Of a stretch of 64,000 bases of DNA, positions 43,770-54,965 are shown one piece after another. The DNA lies in NCBI RefSeq assembly GCF_028453695.1, contig NC_135772.1:19711412-19775411 (forward strand), in the 5' to 3' direction. This stretch comes from Augochlora pura. Taxonomy: Eukaryota > Arthropoda > Insecta > Hymenoptera > Halictidae. Numbering within the stretch: position 1 is the stretch's first letter; each line of letters begins with the position of its first letter. The notes below the pieces were generated by a model, which worked only from the letters and a program-made list of their open reading frames with translations, did no database searches and was not told where the DNA came from. The position numbers and the translations under genes are program-made.

Positions 43770-44480
43770 GGGGTGGAATCTATGGCGCGAGAGCAATGGA
43801 ATAGTGGGAATGTTATTAGGAATTTTGACGTTCTATTTTGGCCAGTTTGGATATTTGTTAGTAGTGGTATTTTTCTTGTTTCGAGCTGCTTTGGTTTTAA
43901 CAATTTTAAGGGTTGAGAAAATGTGGGGGAGTTATGCAGAGAATTATTTTATGGTTTATAGATTTCTTTCTCTTATCTCTGCTTTTCGTTCTGTTAATTT
44001 TTAGTCATTTCGTGGCGATGATTTTGGGGCGGGCTGGAACGTAAGGGGTCAATGCGCCTGAAAATGTTGAGAGCGTTAAACATTATAGTTTTTCCTAGTC
44101 AAGGTGATCCTATTTTTTTCGAGCGATTCATTTGGAATTATTTTTTCGTTCGGACCGGTTTCAAGGGTTGAGAACGCAGGGAAGCGAAAACGCAGGGTGA
44201 ATTGTTCCGCGGGGCTAATGGATTTTCTTACCCTCCGCTGTCTTTTGTTCGGCTAATTTTTCGTGATTTCGGGGGTGATTTCTAGAGATAGCGAAGGGTG
44301 GGATTTATGCGAGTTTTCGAGTTTCATGGGAGACGAGAAAATATAGGAATATATATTTAATAACTAATTCCTCAATAATTGTTTCCTCAGAAAAAAAGGA
44401 TATCTATATTTTTATCTAAATATTGCTCTCAATTTCTCTCGACTCAGTCAGTTATACAATTTTAAGGGTTGAAAAATGAT
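43770..44480. repeat. Degenerate ~250-300-bp tandem triplication
   Basis: AATTTTAAGGGTTGAGAAAATG (its first 20 bases) near 43901, GGTTTCAAGGGTTGAGAACG near 44157 and CAATTTTAAGGGTTGAAAAA near 44458 mark equivalent points in three consecutive units. After the first two, TTTCTT...CTCTGCTTTTCGTTCTGTTAATTTTT and TTTCTTACCCTCCGCTGTCTTTTGTTCGGCTAATTTTT-like sections correspond (43968 and 44223). Non-coding. Confidence 0.65.
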
Positions 44481-45035
44481 AAAACCAGCGTTTAAGGCAG
44501 CAGATTTCTCTTTATCCCCGAATTAAATTCATTTTTAGAAATCAAAGAATCGCTTTCTCCTCCCCTTTTGGTTTCGTGTTTCGACGGCGACTGTTTCGAG
44601 TTTCGAGGGCGACGATTTCGAGGAGGGCGAAGGAGAGGGGTGAGAAATCGTGAGCACAGGGTGGCGGCGTACGGATACAGGAAAATGGAACGGCAAGAGA
44701 ATTATTCTGGTTTTTACCCGTCTTTGATTTCGATCTTCTCTCCTTTTTTTCCCGTGCTTTTTTTCCACCCTCTCGCTCTTTCTCTCTTCCGCTCTTTTCC
44801 TCTCTCTCTCTTTTTTTTCGGTTTCAGTAGGCGGTCTGATTCGATGGCAACGCGGAAACGAGAGCGCGGGCCGCGCGAGAGAATCGCGGATTTTTCTCTC
44901 CTCTTCCCGTTGGCCCCGGAATCGTTTGATTTACCGGCGATTGATGTGTAACCTTCAACTAGCCGAGTGTGTGCTCGCCTCCCTTGAGGCAAATGTTTGT
45001 GGAGCGAAGTTCGTACTTTATTGGAGTGATATTTC
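44481..45035. other. Mixed sequence with CT tract
   Basis: C/T-rich at about 44740-44822. Frames on both strands (44535-45223) have no recognisable domain. Confidence 0.4.
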
Positions 45036-45048
45036 GTCAAAGGGTTAA
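45036..45048 (-). mobile_element. Single TTAA-type MITE terminus
   Basis: GTCAAAGGGTTAA is a right-hand end of the TTAA/CCCTTTG type, without a recognisable partner. Confidence 0.3.
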
Positions 45049-46759
45049 CGAGATTATCTTCAGCGGGGCATTGTTCGGGAGAGACGGGCACGGTTTCGAA
45101 ACGATGATTTTCCTCCCCGTGCGTATATCCGTCGAGTCCCATTGTGATACCCGCGAACTGTCTTATTAATTCACCGGGGAGAAAAATCATTTTTTCGCAA
45201 TTAACGCGATCCTTTATATCCAATTTCGAACTACGGATTTAAACTCTTTGTTATCTTGCTAGAGCGACGTACTACCTTTAATTCGAAGGAAATTTAATTT
45301 TATTAGAATTTTCGATTGTAGGGGGTGAGTCGAGTGATTTGTGTGTTTTTAAATATTTAGCAGTGATGGCAATATTTAATAATAGTGTTTAATAATATTG
45401 GGTAATAGTATTGATTAATAAATGGACAAATAGCTTTTCAATTATATGTTTCGGGAAACGCTATTAAAACTATCTAGATTAAAGCATCGATAAATAAATA
45501 AATAGCTTCCAAATGATATATTTAATAAAAATTCTTCAAACCTTCTGATCTAAAGCATTAATGACTAAATAAATAATTCTCAAATAATTAAAAAAATAGT
45601 TTCCTCCTTTCACACCATGGAACTTATTTATTTCGAATTAATTTATTCTTCGCGTCATCCGAAAATTAACCGAGTTCTCTTAAAAAATTGTTACAAGTTT
45701 AAGAGGGACCTAAATGTTTGTTACAAGAGCACGGCATTAAAATCGTTTCGGGTTCCCAGGTAATTTTCCAGCGCATCGGGCAGATTTTATTTCTTGCTGC
45801 CTGGCGTCCAATGAGATTTGTGTATCAGAGCCCGGGGTTCGATAAGGAAATAGAAAAGAGACGGGGGTGCATGATTCGATAGGAATTTGAAGGTCGAAAG
45901 TCGGCTTCAATACTGGAGGTAAAACGAAATCGTCAGTCTATAAGACTCTTTTCCCGAGGAGAAAAAAAGATTATCCGCGGGAGCTCCTTGCTCGGGGAAC
46001 GGACATGTGCGAACGATCGAACAATCATTCGCCTATTACACGGGTAATTTGTTTGCGACGGCGCCGCGTGCACTTATGCACTCATACTATACTAATACTG
46101 ATACTATACTATTACTAATACCATACTGTTCTAATAAATTTAAATATCGGGGATTGCAAAGTGAACCCTGAATTAATTATATTCTCAATTAAATTAAATT
46201 GACTAATTTCTGAAGAATAAATTCTGAAAAATAATTTTTGAAAAATAAAATAAAGAATATTTCTCCAAAAATTGTAAAATAGAGGAACCAATCGTTTAGG
46301 TTTGCTAGGGCTAGAATCAATGCCAGTATTAATTTTATATAGAAAGGTTTCTTTAAAAATTCGTCGACAAGCTGCAGATACTGTACAGCCGATAAGATCG
46401 ATAATTTTCGCAAAGGTTCCGTCGAAGGTGCATTAAAATTCCGAGGTCACCGGGATCCGTCCGTTTAGCGTCCCCATTACTCAGGTCAAGAGTACTCGCG
46501 TGATTACCAGGTGTAATTTTGATGGGCCATTCTCACTTTATGGACCAGGTGACTAATAGTTATTTACGGAAGATTAAATTTATGTAAATTTAATTCAATT
46601 AAATCCGCCCGGGTTTACCGTGTCCCCCCCGCGCGCGAGTAAATGCCGGGTTAACAGCTAGAACACTAACCGTTCGGATAGATAGTTTAGCGCGGAGTGT
46701 GCGAGAATTAATCAAGTGTTCAGATTCCATGGTGTTCCCCATGGCGGACACAACGAGTC
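45049..46759. other. Mostly AT-rich sequence, nothing recognised
   Basis: No gene or array recognised. A TACTAATACTGATAC-type short repeat lies at about 46085-46130. Confidence 0.45.
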
Positions 46760-46859
46760 NNNNNNNNNNNNNNNNNNNNNNNNNNNNNNNNNNNNNNNNN
46801 NNNNNNNNNNNNNNNNNNNNNNNNNNNNNNNNNNNNNNNNNNNNNNNNNNNNNNNNNNN
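46760..46859. other. Assembly gap (100 N)
   Basis: Exactly 100 N, 90 bp from a long G-run. Confidence 0.99.
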
Positions 46860-46948
46860 CGCGGCCGAACGTTTTCGACGCGAACGAATCCGCGGGAACG
46901 CGACGCTTTGTCGTCCACGTGGGTTTCGTCGGGGCGACGTGTGCGCGC

Positions 46949-46987
46949 GGGGGGGGGGGGGGGGGGGGGTAGAGGGGGGGGGGGGGG
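46949..46987. repeat. Poly-G tract (39 bp, one interruption)
   Basis: Twenty-one G, then TAGA, then fourteen G. It is the kind of sequence that forms G-quadruplex structure and breaks assemblies. Confidence 0.95.
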
Positions 46988-47520
46988 ACATTATACTCGC
47001 GGGGGTAAATAGCAGTTAGTTTTGAAGCGGCGCTCGCGTTGGCGCCGCGTCGGCTACGACAGCAGAAAAGGGGGGAGAGTTGTGTTGCACGCGCGCGTGT
47101 GTTTGACGAATTACACGGTTCGGCGAGATCGAAAGTAAAGTTCTCTCTCGACCGCGTTCGCGACCTGTCTGCCGTGTGTCCTCTCTCTCTCTCTCTCTCT
47201 CTCGCTCTCGCTCTCGCTCTCTCAGCTGTCGCACACACACACACACGCGCGCAGTCCGTTCGATGACCCGAATTTTTTCACCCGGCGAAGCCCCATTTTT
47301 CTTCTGCCCGCCGGGATTCCTCCTTCCGCATACCTCGCCGCACCGGAATGCCAGGATTTTTCGGCCGCGGGCGCTCCTTCCTCCTGATCCCCCCTCGCCA
47401 CCGTCATTAACTCCTCGAGATGGCTAAGGAGTCATCCGATTCCCTTGATTTTATTATGATTAATTCGTCGTCGACGATTTCAATTTTTATAAAATTTTTT
47501 TCGAAGACTCTGCGGCGATG
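46988..47520. other. CpG-rich sequence with CT and CA microsatellites
   Basis: (CT)n at about 47180-47221 followed by (CA)n at 47231-47245. No gene recognised. Confidence 0.45.
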
Positions 47521-47697
47521 TTAACCCTTTGCGGTCGACTGGCGACTCCTTAAAACGTGAAAAACTGTCGGTATAAATCACAAGATTTAATTTGGTACGT
47601 GTATAAAATGCATTTTGTCGCTTAAAATGGAAATACTGTACACCAGAGAAATTGCCTCCGATTTACAGCTAAAATGGCTTCGAGTGCAAAGGGTTAA
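47521..47697. mobile_element. TTAA-flanked MITE, piggyBac-like, 177 bp
   Basis: The left end is TTAACCCTTTGCGGTCGA at 47521. The right end is TCGAGTGCAAAGGGTTAA ending at 47697. After inversion 16 of these 18 bases agree, and both ends carry TTAA. The right subterminal sequence (AAAATGGCTTCGAG) matches the element starting at 3366 and the fragment at 60061. The interior is non-coding. It is the smallest complete family member here. Confidence 0.8.
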
Positions 47698-48693
47698 ACT
47701 TCTTGGAGTTCTCTGTCTATTTCTCAAGCACCTCCGCGTTAAAATACTTAAACTACATTAAAATACTTAATCTATATTAAAATATTCTTTATAAGAAGAT
47801 AAAATTCTTTTCCCCTCAGACAAGTACATTCTAACGTTCCGGCAAATATAAAGTTAATTTATGCCCCGAAAAACCGGCGGACGTCGTAGCAGCAATTGGT
47901 CACCGTAGAGTAACCCGGCGTCTAAAAATTCCGCGCGAACAACCGGCCCTCAAGATTCCACCCCTGGATTATCCATAACCGCGAAGCTTACGCGAGCCAC
48001 CCCCCAACTATAAAAACGTCACGGTCGGAATATTTTCGCGCGACGGCGGAGACAATTTTTCCGCGCGGACAGGGCTCTCACGGAGCGGGGAAAATGGCCG
48101 GAGAAACAAAGTTCGGGGTCGGCCGGGTACATGGGGGTGCGGGCGATGGGAATATGGTGGCGCGGGCGACGCCAGAAGCCAGAGGAGGGGGTACGGGGGC
48201 GCGGGCGAAGAGTGCCAGGTGTCCCATTTTCAGGGTCCGGGCCGCGGACACGCGGGCCAACGGGATGAGTTACGCACCGCCGTGACACGTTTATTTACCC
48301 GCCGTGAATCGCGCGGCCGGGTCAAGATGAATGGCCGGCGTGTACTCTCGGACGCGCTTGTCCCCGCGATGCACTTGTGCAATAAGCGGGGGGGCTCGAT
48401 TACGTAAAGATCGCCGCGCCCGCGCGCGACCTGTTTCTACGAGCAGCACGCGCGTTCCGCTACCGAAATCCGCTCTCGATCCAGCGCGCCTATCATCGAT
48501 CGCCGTTTCGATTTGCTCTCCGTTCGGCCGTCCTCGCTGCGAATAACCCTTTTATTTACGGATACGCGCGCAGCTGCTGCAATTTATGCAACGCCCGCGC
48601 GTTATATTTCATTCCGCGATCTACGCTTTCTATATGCATTATGTGTTTGCCTCTTCTATCTACATTGTGTGCTTTTTATCTGAGTGATGTATT
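47698..48693. other. AT-rich then CpG-rich sequence
   Basis: AT-rich to 47830, strongly CpG-rich 47850-48600. Several frames on both strands at 48019-48546 have no domain. Confidence 0.4.
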
Positions 48694-48885
48694 ACCGTTC
48701 TTTATGTATATTTATTTATGTATACTTTCGTTCTTTATGTACATTTATTTATGTATACTTTCATTCTTTATGTATATTTCTTTATGTATATTTTCATTCT
48801 TTATGTACATTTATTTATGTATACTTTCATTCTTTATGTATATTTATTTATGTATATTTTCAGTCTTTATCTATACTTACATTTT
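48694..48885. repeat. 33-bp minisatellite, six units
   Basis: TTCTTTATGTA(T/C)ATTTATTTATGTATA marks units at 48698, 48731, 48764, 48797, 48830 and a diverged one at 48863, an exact 33-bp period. Because 33 is eleven codons, three forward frames stay open and encode eleven-residue repeats such as MYIYLCILSFF. The proteins are not thought real. Confidence 0.95.
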
Positions 48886-49034
48886 CTATCTATATTTTCT
48901 GTCGACTTCGGTTATTTTTTTTATAGATGACAGAGTGTCGTTTCAGTTGTATTTGTGCTTTGGTAATTTTTGTTGAATGATATACCGCGTAAAACTACTT
49001 TATATAGACAGAATATTATGAAAATTAAAGATAT
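48886..49034. other. Unique sequence
   Basis: Mixed to AT-rich stretch between the minisatellite and the hairpin MITE copy. Nothing recognised. Confidence 0.35.
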
Positions 49035-49293
49035 ACACGACGTCCTGAAATTATAGTATTTTCAGAAATTGAGAGGTTCTTGAGATCATTTGAAGCAACT
49101 TTTTCCTTAGCGCAATTGTAATCCGTGGCTTCGTTTACGAATTATTGGCGAAGAACCCTGACCAATGAGAGGCAAGCTCGACTGACGCATTGCGGCATGT
49201 AGCGATTACAAAAAAAATCAAGAACCCTATTAATTTATTCGTCGATCCAATAGAATCGTCGCCAGCCGTGCCACCTTTTTGAGCACCCTGTAC
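49035..49293. mobile_element. Hairpin MITE family, partial copy
   Basis: 49075-49180 matches the arm of the 35251 element: TTTGAAGCAACTTTTTCCTT, then TTCGTTTACGAATTATT, then TGACCAATGAGAGGCAAGCT. The second arm is missing and is replaced by about 90 bp ending in GAGCACCCTGTAC at 49293. Inverted, that is a mariner-like GTACAGGGTGCTC end. It is read as a deleted or recombined copy. Confidence 0.6.
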
Positions 49294-50843
49294 AAATTCG
49301 CCCAAAATCGTTGCAAGTACCAAAGACGAACTCCTCGCGGCAAGAACTCTGAATCGGTGCGATCGCAGCTGGAACCGCGAGAGCCGCTCTCGGAGAACTG
49401 GTCTCCCCAATCGGCGACGCGTGATTACTGCGGCAAAAAGGTTGCGTAACAGAGCGAGAGCGGCGGTCGACACCGGCCGACAACAATCGCAACACCCCCG
49501 GCGTGGAAATTCGATCCGACTAGAATTTTCGACGCGTCGCTAATTAATCTCGTTTCATCGACGGTGGCCGTCAACCCGCGCGGGCAGCCCACCCCCATCG
49601 ACACCCACCCCCATCGGCGCACCCATCGGCGAACGCGCGCGCGACCCCTATCCGAGTTTTACAATTTTTTTTTGGCGAGTCGGTGCCCCTCTCGCGCTAA
49701 TAATTACACGCGCGATCTATTTAAAGCGCGCGCGCGCGCGCGTCTACGCGTTCACGCGCCGCCCGGCACACCGACAAGGAAATCGAACAATTCCTGGCAC
49801 CGCAAGGCACACAGCGCATTATTTATCCCGGATAATAATGAATTGGTTCGTCAACGGGAATATACCTGGCTCGCCGGCGCTCTCATTTACGTTCTATCGC
49901 CGGCACAGCCGTCCTCCCTTTCCAACCCTTCCGCCTCCTCGTTCCACCCTTTCGCTATCCATCGCATCCTCCTCCCCGCGTGTCCTCTCGTTCGTTCGCC
50001 AGCCGGTTCTCTCTTTCTCCGATCCGTGCCAGGGACCGTCTGTCTGTCTGTCACTCCGACGATTGTTAGTGTTTACCGCGTACATATTACCGTGATGACG
50101 TTGCGGCGTTATGGCGTCCGGCTAGCGGCGCGACCGGCGAAAAACCCGCGAAACGAGGCTCGCGCTGTTTGCGTCTGGGCCGCGGTCGGCCGACGCCGAT
50201 TCCCAACGAATTATAATATTGTGCCGTGGCGGCGAGTTATCGCAAACCGAAATCGTGGCCGAACGTCGAAAACTAGGGCCTATTTGATCGAAATATAACA
50301 ACTTTTAATTTTGTAGAAATTGGGTACATATTATATAATATATTATCGTTATTGATATTATATTCTAATGAAGTGTCTGCCATAATTCAGCCGCGACTTC
50401 GACATAATTTTGTGATGACCTCAACAAGAACAAAGGACTTCTTCAATCGCTGATATCCAACGCAGCTGACGCAATGCCAAACCTTTAAATAAAAAGAAAA
50501 AACGCCCACGTCATTAACAAATTTCTAATAAAAATATATCGCAGAAATATTTAACGCTGACGACTTTCTCGGCTCTGTCGTAAAGCTCGCAGCGTCTCGC
50601 ATCCCAGCCAACAGCTGATCGAAGTGAACGCGAGATCGCGCGCGAAGCAGCAACGCGCCGGAAGGCTGGAATTTAAAGGCGCGAAGACAGCCGGTGTTTC
50701 CGCGGCGTGTATTCGATTACGAAGTAACAAAACTAACTCCCCCCCGCCGCGGCGGAGACCAGTCAGAAAAGTGATGCGTCCGTGCGACAACTTTCTATTA
50801 GGTTATCCAAGCGAAGAGAAACGAAGTAGAAGGATAACGACGA
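49294..50843. other. CpG-rich sequence, nothing recognised
   Basis: (CG)n at about 49726-49743. The 244-codon plus-strand frame (49564-50298) lies in a stop-poor CpG-rich block and has no recognisable domain. AT-rich 50290-50390. Confidence 0.4.
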
Positions 50844-50856
50844 CGAGAGAGAGGGA

Positions 50857-50896
<40 letters not shown>

Positions 50897-51359
50897 TGCG
50901 CGGGGAGAGGGGGCAGGCCGCCTCCGCAAGAACAATGGCGAACGAGAAACAAAAATGAGACGAATAAACGTCAGAAATGGAACGTCAAAGAGTAGCACGG
51001 CTCGGCCAGGACCAGGAAGAGGAGAGAGAAAGAGGGAGGCGGGGCGTCGAGGGCGGAGGGGCGGGCGAGGGTGGCAGCCGGGGCCACGTCGCTCGAATTC
51101 GATGCATAAGAACGAGACGGGGAAGAGAAGATTATAATATAAATGAAGACACCTTACCTTCGCTTCTACCTGCTCCGTCAGCCAGTTCAACGAGGTAGCT
51201 GGCGCGATCGAGAACACCGACCGGGGATGCTCTCTCTCTCCGGAGGGATGAGGGGAGGGGTCAGTGTCTGGCTTCTGCGATCCGGGGGAGAAGTGGAAGG
51301 GAGGGAGCGATCGGCCGGAGGTCCTGGAACAGGGAAAGGATGGGACTGGATGAGAAGTT

Positions 51360-51545
51360 GATGAGACGAAGGTGATGAACGAAGGTGGGAGATGAAGGCG
51401 AGAGACTGAGGTGAGAGTGGAAGGCGGTGGATGAAGTTGAGAGTAGAAGAGGGGGGATGAAGTTGAGAGTAGAAGGTGAGGAATGAAGTTGAGGGACGAA
51501 GGTGAGGAATGAAGGTGAGGAATGAAAGTGAGGGACGAAGATTAA
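51360..51545. repeat. GAAGGTGAGGAATGAA-type minisatellite
   Basis: GATGAAGTTGAGAGTAGAAG is repeated at about 51430 and 51457. Shorter GGTGAGGAATGAAG units follow to 51545. Variable period of about 14-27 bp. Confidence 0.8.
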
Positions 51546-52614
51546 GTGGTAAATGACAAGGTAGTGGACGAAGAGAAATACTCAATGTTATGGCGAAGGG
51601 TTGAAAATACCTGCAGCGGTACACCATAGGCGCTATAAATCGTCTCTCTTCATCTAAAAAAAAAAAATAATTGAAATAAAAAAATTCCTGATCATCGTAG
51701 AAAACACTGATTACAATCGAGAGACTTCTAGTCATCGTAACTACGTGGAGACTATTATGACAAGGGATTAACAGTGGCGCAGCGTTTAATCGTCGAGCCA
51801 ACCCATCGAGCGTGAACCAGGGACAGAGACCGAGAAGTCGCCCGGTAAGGCCCGGCGCAAAGCCATAATCGAGGAAGAAAGGGCGAAGCAAAGTGGCGAC
51901 GGACCGGGGCATGGAAAGAAGGACAGGCGGGAAGTACAAAGGGCGGCAGCGGGCGAAACAGAAGGGGGCACATCCGCGGAACAGGTGTGGGGAGGAGAGG
52001 GTTGGAACGAGACGAGAAAACGGAGAGGAACCGGGTAGAAGCGGAAGATAAAGGGAATCGGAAGACGAACGGGGAGCTCTGTGGCGCCCGGCGCGAGAAA
52101 GGAAGATGGCGAGGCGGAGGAACTGACGAGAGAGAGAGAGAGAGAGAGAGGGGTTTCGAAGGGGTTGGAAGGGGTTGGAGGAGGGTGAGTGCACCAACTC
52201 GGCGACTATGCTGCGTCGAACAGGGAGAAACGACGCTGAAGCAGCGAGAGAGGGAGAAGAGAGCAAGAGAGAGAGAGAGAGGAAGAGAGGGAGCGAGAGA
52301 GTAGAAGGAGAGAAGGGGCGAGGGGACGAAGAAGAATATAGGAGGAAGAGAGAGAGAAGGGTGGAGCAGAGGACGGTGTACTGATGAATATGACAGATTA
52401 TAATTTTACGCTGGGTGGGTGGTGTGAGGTGGCTGCCGGAGGTGGAGCGCCGGTCTATGGCTGGCAAAGGTGTGCTGCTAGCCGATGGAGGTGACTTTGG
52501 AGGTGGAAGTCGGCCGGCGCGGTGGCGAAACGCTGCGCGGGGGAGAAGGCGGGGGCGAGGAGGAGGAGGAGGAGGAGGAGGCAAGCAAGTGCTGTCAAAG
52601 CAAAAAGGACGGGC

Positions 52615-52640
52615 GGGGGGGGGGGGGGGGGGGGGGGGGG
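52615..52640. repeat. Poly-G run (26)
   Basis: Twenty-six consecutive G after a (GAG)n tract at about 52558-52580. Confidence 0.95.
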
Positions 52641-52711
52641 ACACAGGCAGGGTTAAGTCGCGCTCGTGACTCCTGACGTTTCGACACTGGAAATCCCTCG
52701 TTGCCTTTTTG

Positions 52712-52768
52712 CACCACGCCACGCCACGCCACGCCGTGCCACGCCAAGCCAAGCCGCACCAGACCACG
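52712..52768. repeat. (CCACG)n pentamer repeat
   Basis: CCACG repeated four times, then CCGTG, CCACG, CCAAG, CCAAG variants. Similar pentamers make up the GC-rich block at 43160-43316. Confidence 0.9.
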
Positions 52769-52865
52769 CTGCTTCCGAGTCACCGAACCCCGATGGACGT
52801 ATCATTTTTTGCGCCTTCCGGGAATTACGATCGGGACTAAAATAATCCGGCCCGGATCGATTTGA

Positions 52866-52890
52866 TTAACCCTTTGCGGTCCTCCCTCGT
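52866..52890 (+). mobile_element. Single TTAA-type MITE left end
   Basis: TTAACCCTTTGCGGTCCTCC starts at 52866 and matches the left end of the 47521 element for 16 bases. No right end was found downstream. Confidence 0.4.
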
Positions 52891-53028
52891 ATCCCGCCCG
52901 TCCGCCGGCATGAATTAATTAGACGGAAATACTTTCGCGCGCGACGCGAGACGCCGACCGTCCGCCATTAAAGTATTATTTGCGGAAATGGGTGGCACCC
53001 TCGCGGTCGCCGCGTTATTATTATTCGC

Positions 53029-53185
53029 GTTTGTTGTCGGCGACGATGGTTCTCTTCTTTAAATAGGCGGCCGTGTAGAGGAGTTTCCACCCTGTGATAA
53101 CAGGCCGACGACAATGTTGTGTAATTTTAATGTCGATTATGGACGGCGACGAGTTTAGCTCGCTGTCGAACCCTTTCCGATAGGG
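53029..53185. repeat. Dispersed repeat, copy 1 (partner at 54966)
   Basis: Aligns in the same orientation with 54966-55125. Shared blocks in order: TGTTGT-CGACGATGGTTCT, GTGTAGAGGAGTTT, TGTTGTGTAATTTTAATGTC, GATTATGG and a final GAACCCTTT. By eye about seven in ten bases agree. A minus-strand frame is open across both copies and shares IIDIK(I/V)TQ, which may only reflect the DNA similarity. Confidence 0.75.
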
Positions 53186-53838
53186 GGGTGGCTTCGAGAA
53201 TGACGCGAAATTCATTTTCCATTGCTTCGAGGAATATGGAGGTGCAGCATGTTAGCCGGTACAAAAATATATATTAATTATGTTAAATTACTTTTAGGTG
53301 GACGTGACTAATTTTAATATAAACTGTGAATTATTATTATATATATGTTATGTATCATTCTGTTATTTAAACACCCTGAAAATATTTAATTTATCCCTAT
53401 CTCGTAAATATCAATGGCGGAATCGAATGAGAGGCAATCGGTGCACGGTAACCGGCTCGACTATGCTATAGGTCAGGGTTGGATCGTCATCAATGAGCCC
53501 CCGTGAAGGTTCGCGGAGCGCGCCAGATGCCCGCGAAATTCGTCCGGCGATCAGCTGATCCGCCTGCCGCAATCTCGAGTCGGCGCTTGAATTATGAATA
53601 GCGTTTTCCACCCTCTCGGGTCTTCCGTTTCGAAGGCGAGCAGAGGAAAGGGGGTCGCTTTACGACTAGGCCGGCCTGCGAAAAAAGGCCGGCCCGGCCG
53701 CGTGCGATCATCGACGGTAATTCCATTCTAGGGCCGGCGACGAGCACCGCGGCCATCGCCGGGATATTAGCGTCGTAAATATTTAAGTTTAATTACACGG
53801 CGTCGGCGACTTCTCGGACAGCTATCATCGGTGCTCGC
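53186..53838. other. Mixed sequence, nothing recognised
   Basis: AT-rich 53250-53400, CpG-rich after. No gene recognised. Confidence 0.4.
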
Positions 53839-53842
53839 GGCA

Positions 53843-53975
53843 ACCCTCTCTCTCTCTCTCTCTCTTTTTGGACGTCTCACTCTTTTTTTGGAGTTCTTTC
53901 TTTCTCTTTCTATTTTTGGCTCTCTCTTTTTGTCTCTCTAGCTCTCTTTTTGTCCCTCTAGCTTTCTCTCTCTCA

Positions 53976-54010
<35 letters not shown>

Positions 54011-54029
54011 TTTCTTTCACTTTTTCTGA

Positions 54030-54066
<37 letters not shown>
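53843..54066. repeat. CT-rich array
   Basis: About 220 bp of (CT)n interrupted by TTTTTGG and CTAGCTTTCT motifs. Confidence 0.9.
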
Positions 54067-54068
<2 letters not shown>

Positions 54069-54965
54069 CTCTCTCCATCATTCCCCCCGTGACCCCCCCT
54101 TTGTCGACCGGTTAACAAGGAGCAAGGGGGCAGAGACGGTTAAAGGAGAGTACGGAGGTCGCGGTCGCAACTTCCGGTTCTCGGTGCGCGCGCGCGTTCT
54201 CGAGAACGCATGTAGATGAACACGTGTAGGAAGAGTGAGAGAGATACGTGTGCGACGGGGTCTGACGTCTCGTAGACGCCGTGGGAACCGACTTCCTCGG
54301 CGGGGGCACGATTTTTTCCGAGCCGGTGAAAGTAAAGCGGCCGAAGGCGTGCGCCTCTCTCGATACACCGTACTCTCCGTACGTTCACGCAACTCTTCCG
54401 CTAGATTTTTCTGTTTCTTTTTCGTTGCTCCTTCATTTTGATCTTTTATTTTGCATAGAGTATATTTGGAAAATGCACGTGGAAATTTCGTCGAAATCGG
54501 TTCACGGAAAGTCGAGTTATAGACGTTGGAAGATTTTTAAAAAAGACAGTATATTTTTTAACGAGGTTGTCAAATATTTAATTATTTAGAAGAATTAAGT
54601 ACGAATTAAAAAGTCTACGGCATTTTTTATTTTATTATTATAGACTTAGAGAAAAAAGAGTTAAGAAATGGGAGTATATATTTTCTCATATTTAAGCATT
54701 CAAATAATTATTTGGAAGATTGAACACTTTAATATTAAAATAGAAAATACCAAATCTTTTAGTCCAGTACCAAGAAAATTACTACGCTTTAAAAATTGTC
54801 CAAATATTAATAGAAAATACCAAGTCTGCCAATATTTCTGCCAATTTATCAATGTGTAATTTATCTTTATATAAATGTCTAATTTAAATATAAATTTCTC
54901 ATATAAATTTCATCCAAGCGAATTCAACTAAAATAATATATATTTAAGGGATTGTGAATGGACTT
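54067..54965. other. CpG-rich then AT-rich sequence
   Basis: CpG-rich to 54410, with frames on both strands, then AT-rich. A short repeated phrase AATAGAAAATACCAA recurs near 54739 and 54809. No gene. Confidence 0.45.

Larger units (their letters stand above)
50844..52660. repeat. Purine-biased plus strand, ~1.8 kb
   Basis: G and A greatly outnumber C and T on the plus strand for most of this interval, except about 51560-51800. Included are (GA)n at about 50862-50893, 52129-52150 and 52268-52282. This removes stop codons from the minus strand and produces the longest frame in the window (51187-52767, 526 codons), rich in Ser/Pro/Leu, with no domain. Confidence 0.8.

Noticed and set aside
51187..52767. 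526-codon minus-strand open frame, longest in the window
   Set aside because: It is antisense to a purine-biased strand, which has few TTA/CTA/TCA triplets, so the complementary strand lacks stops. The product is Ser/Pro/Leu low complexity including poly-Pro from the G-run.
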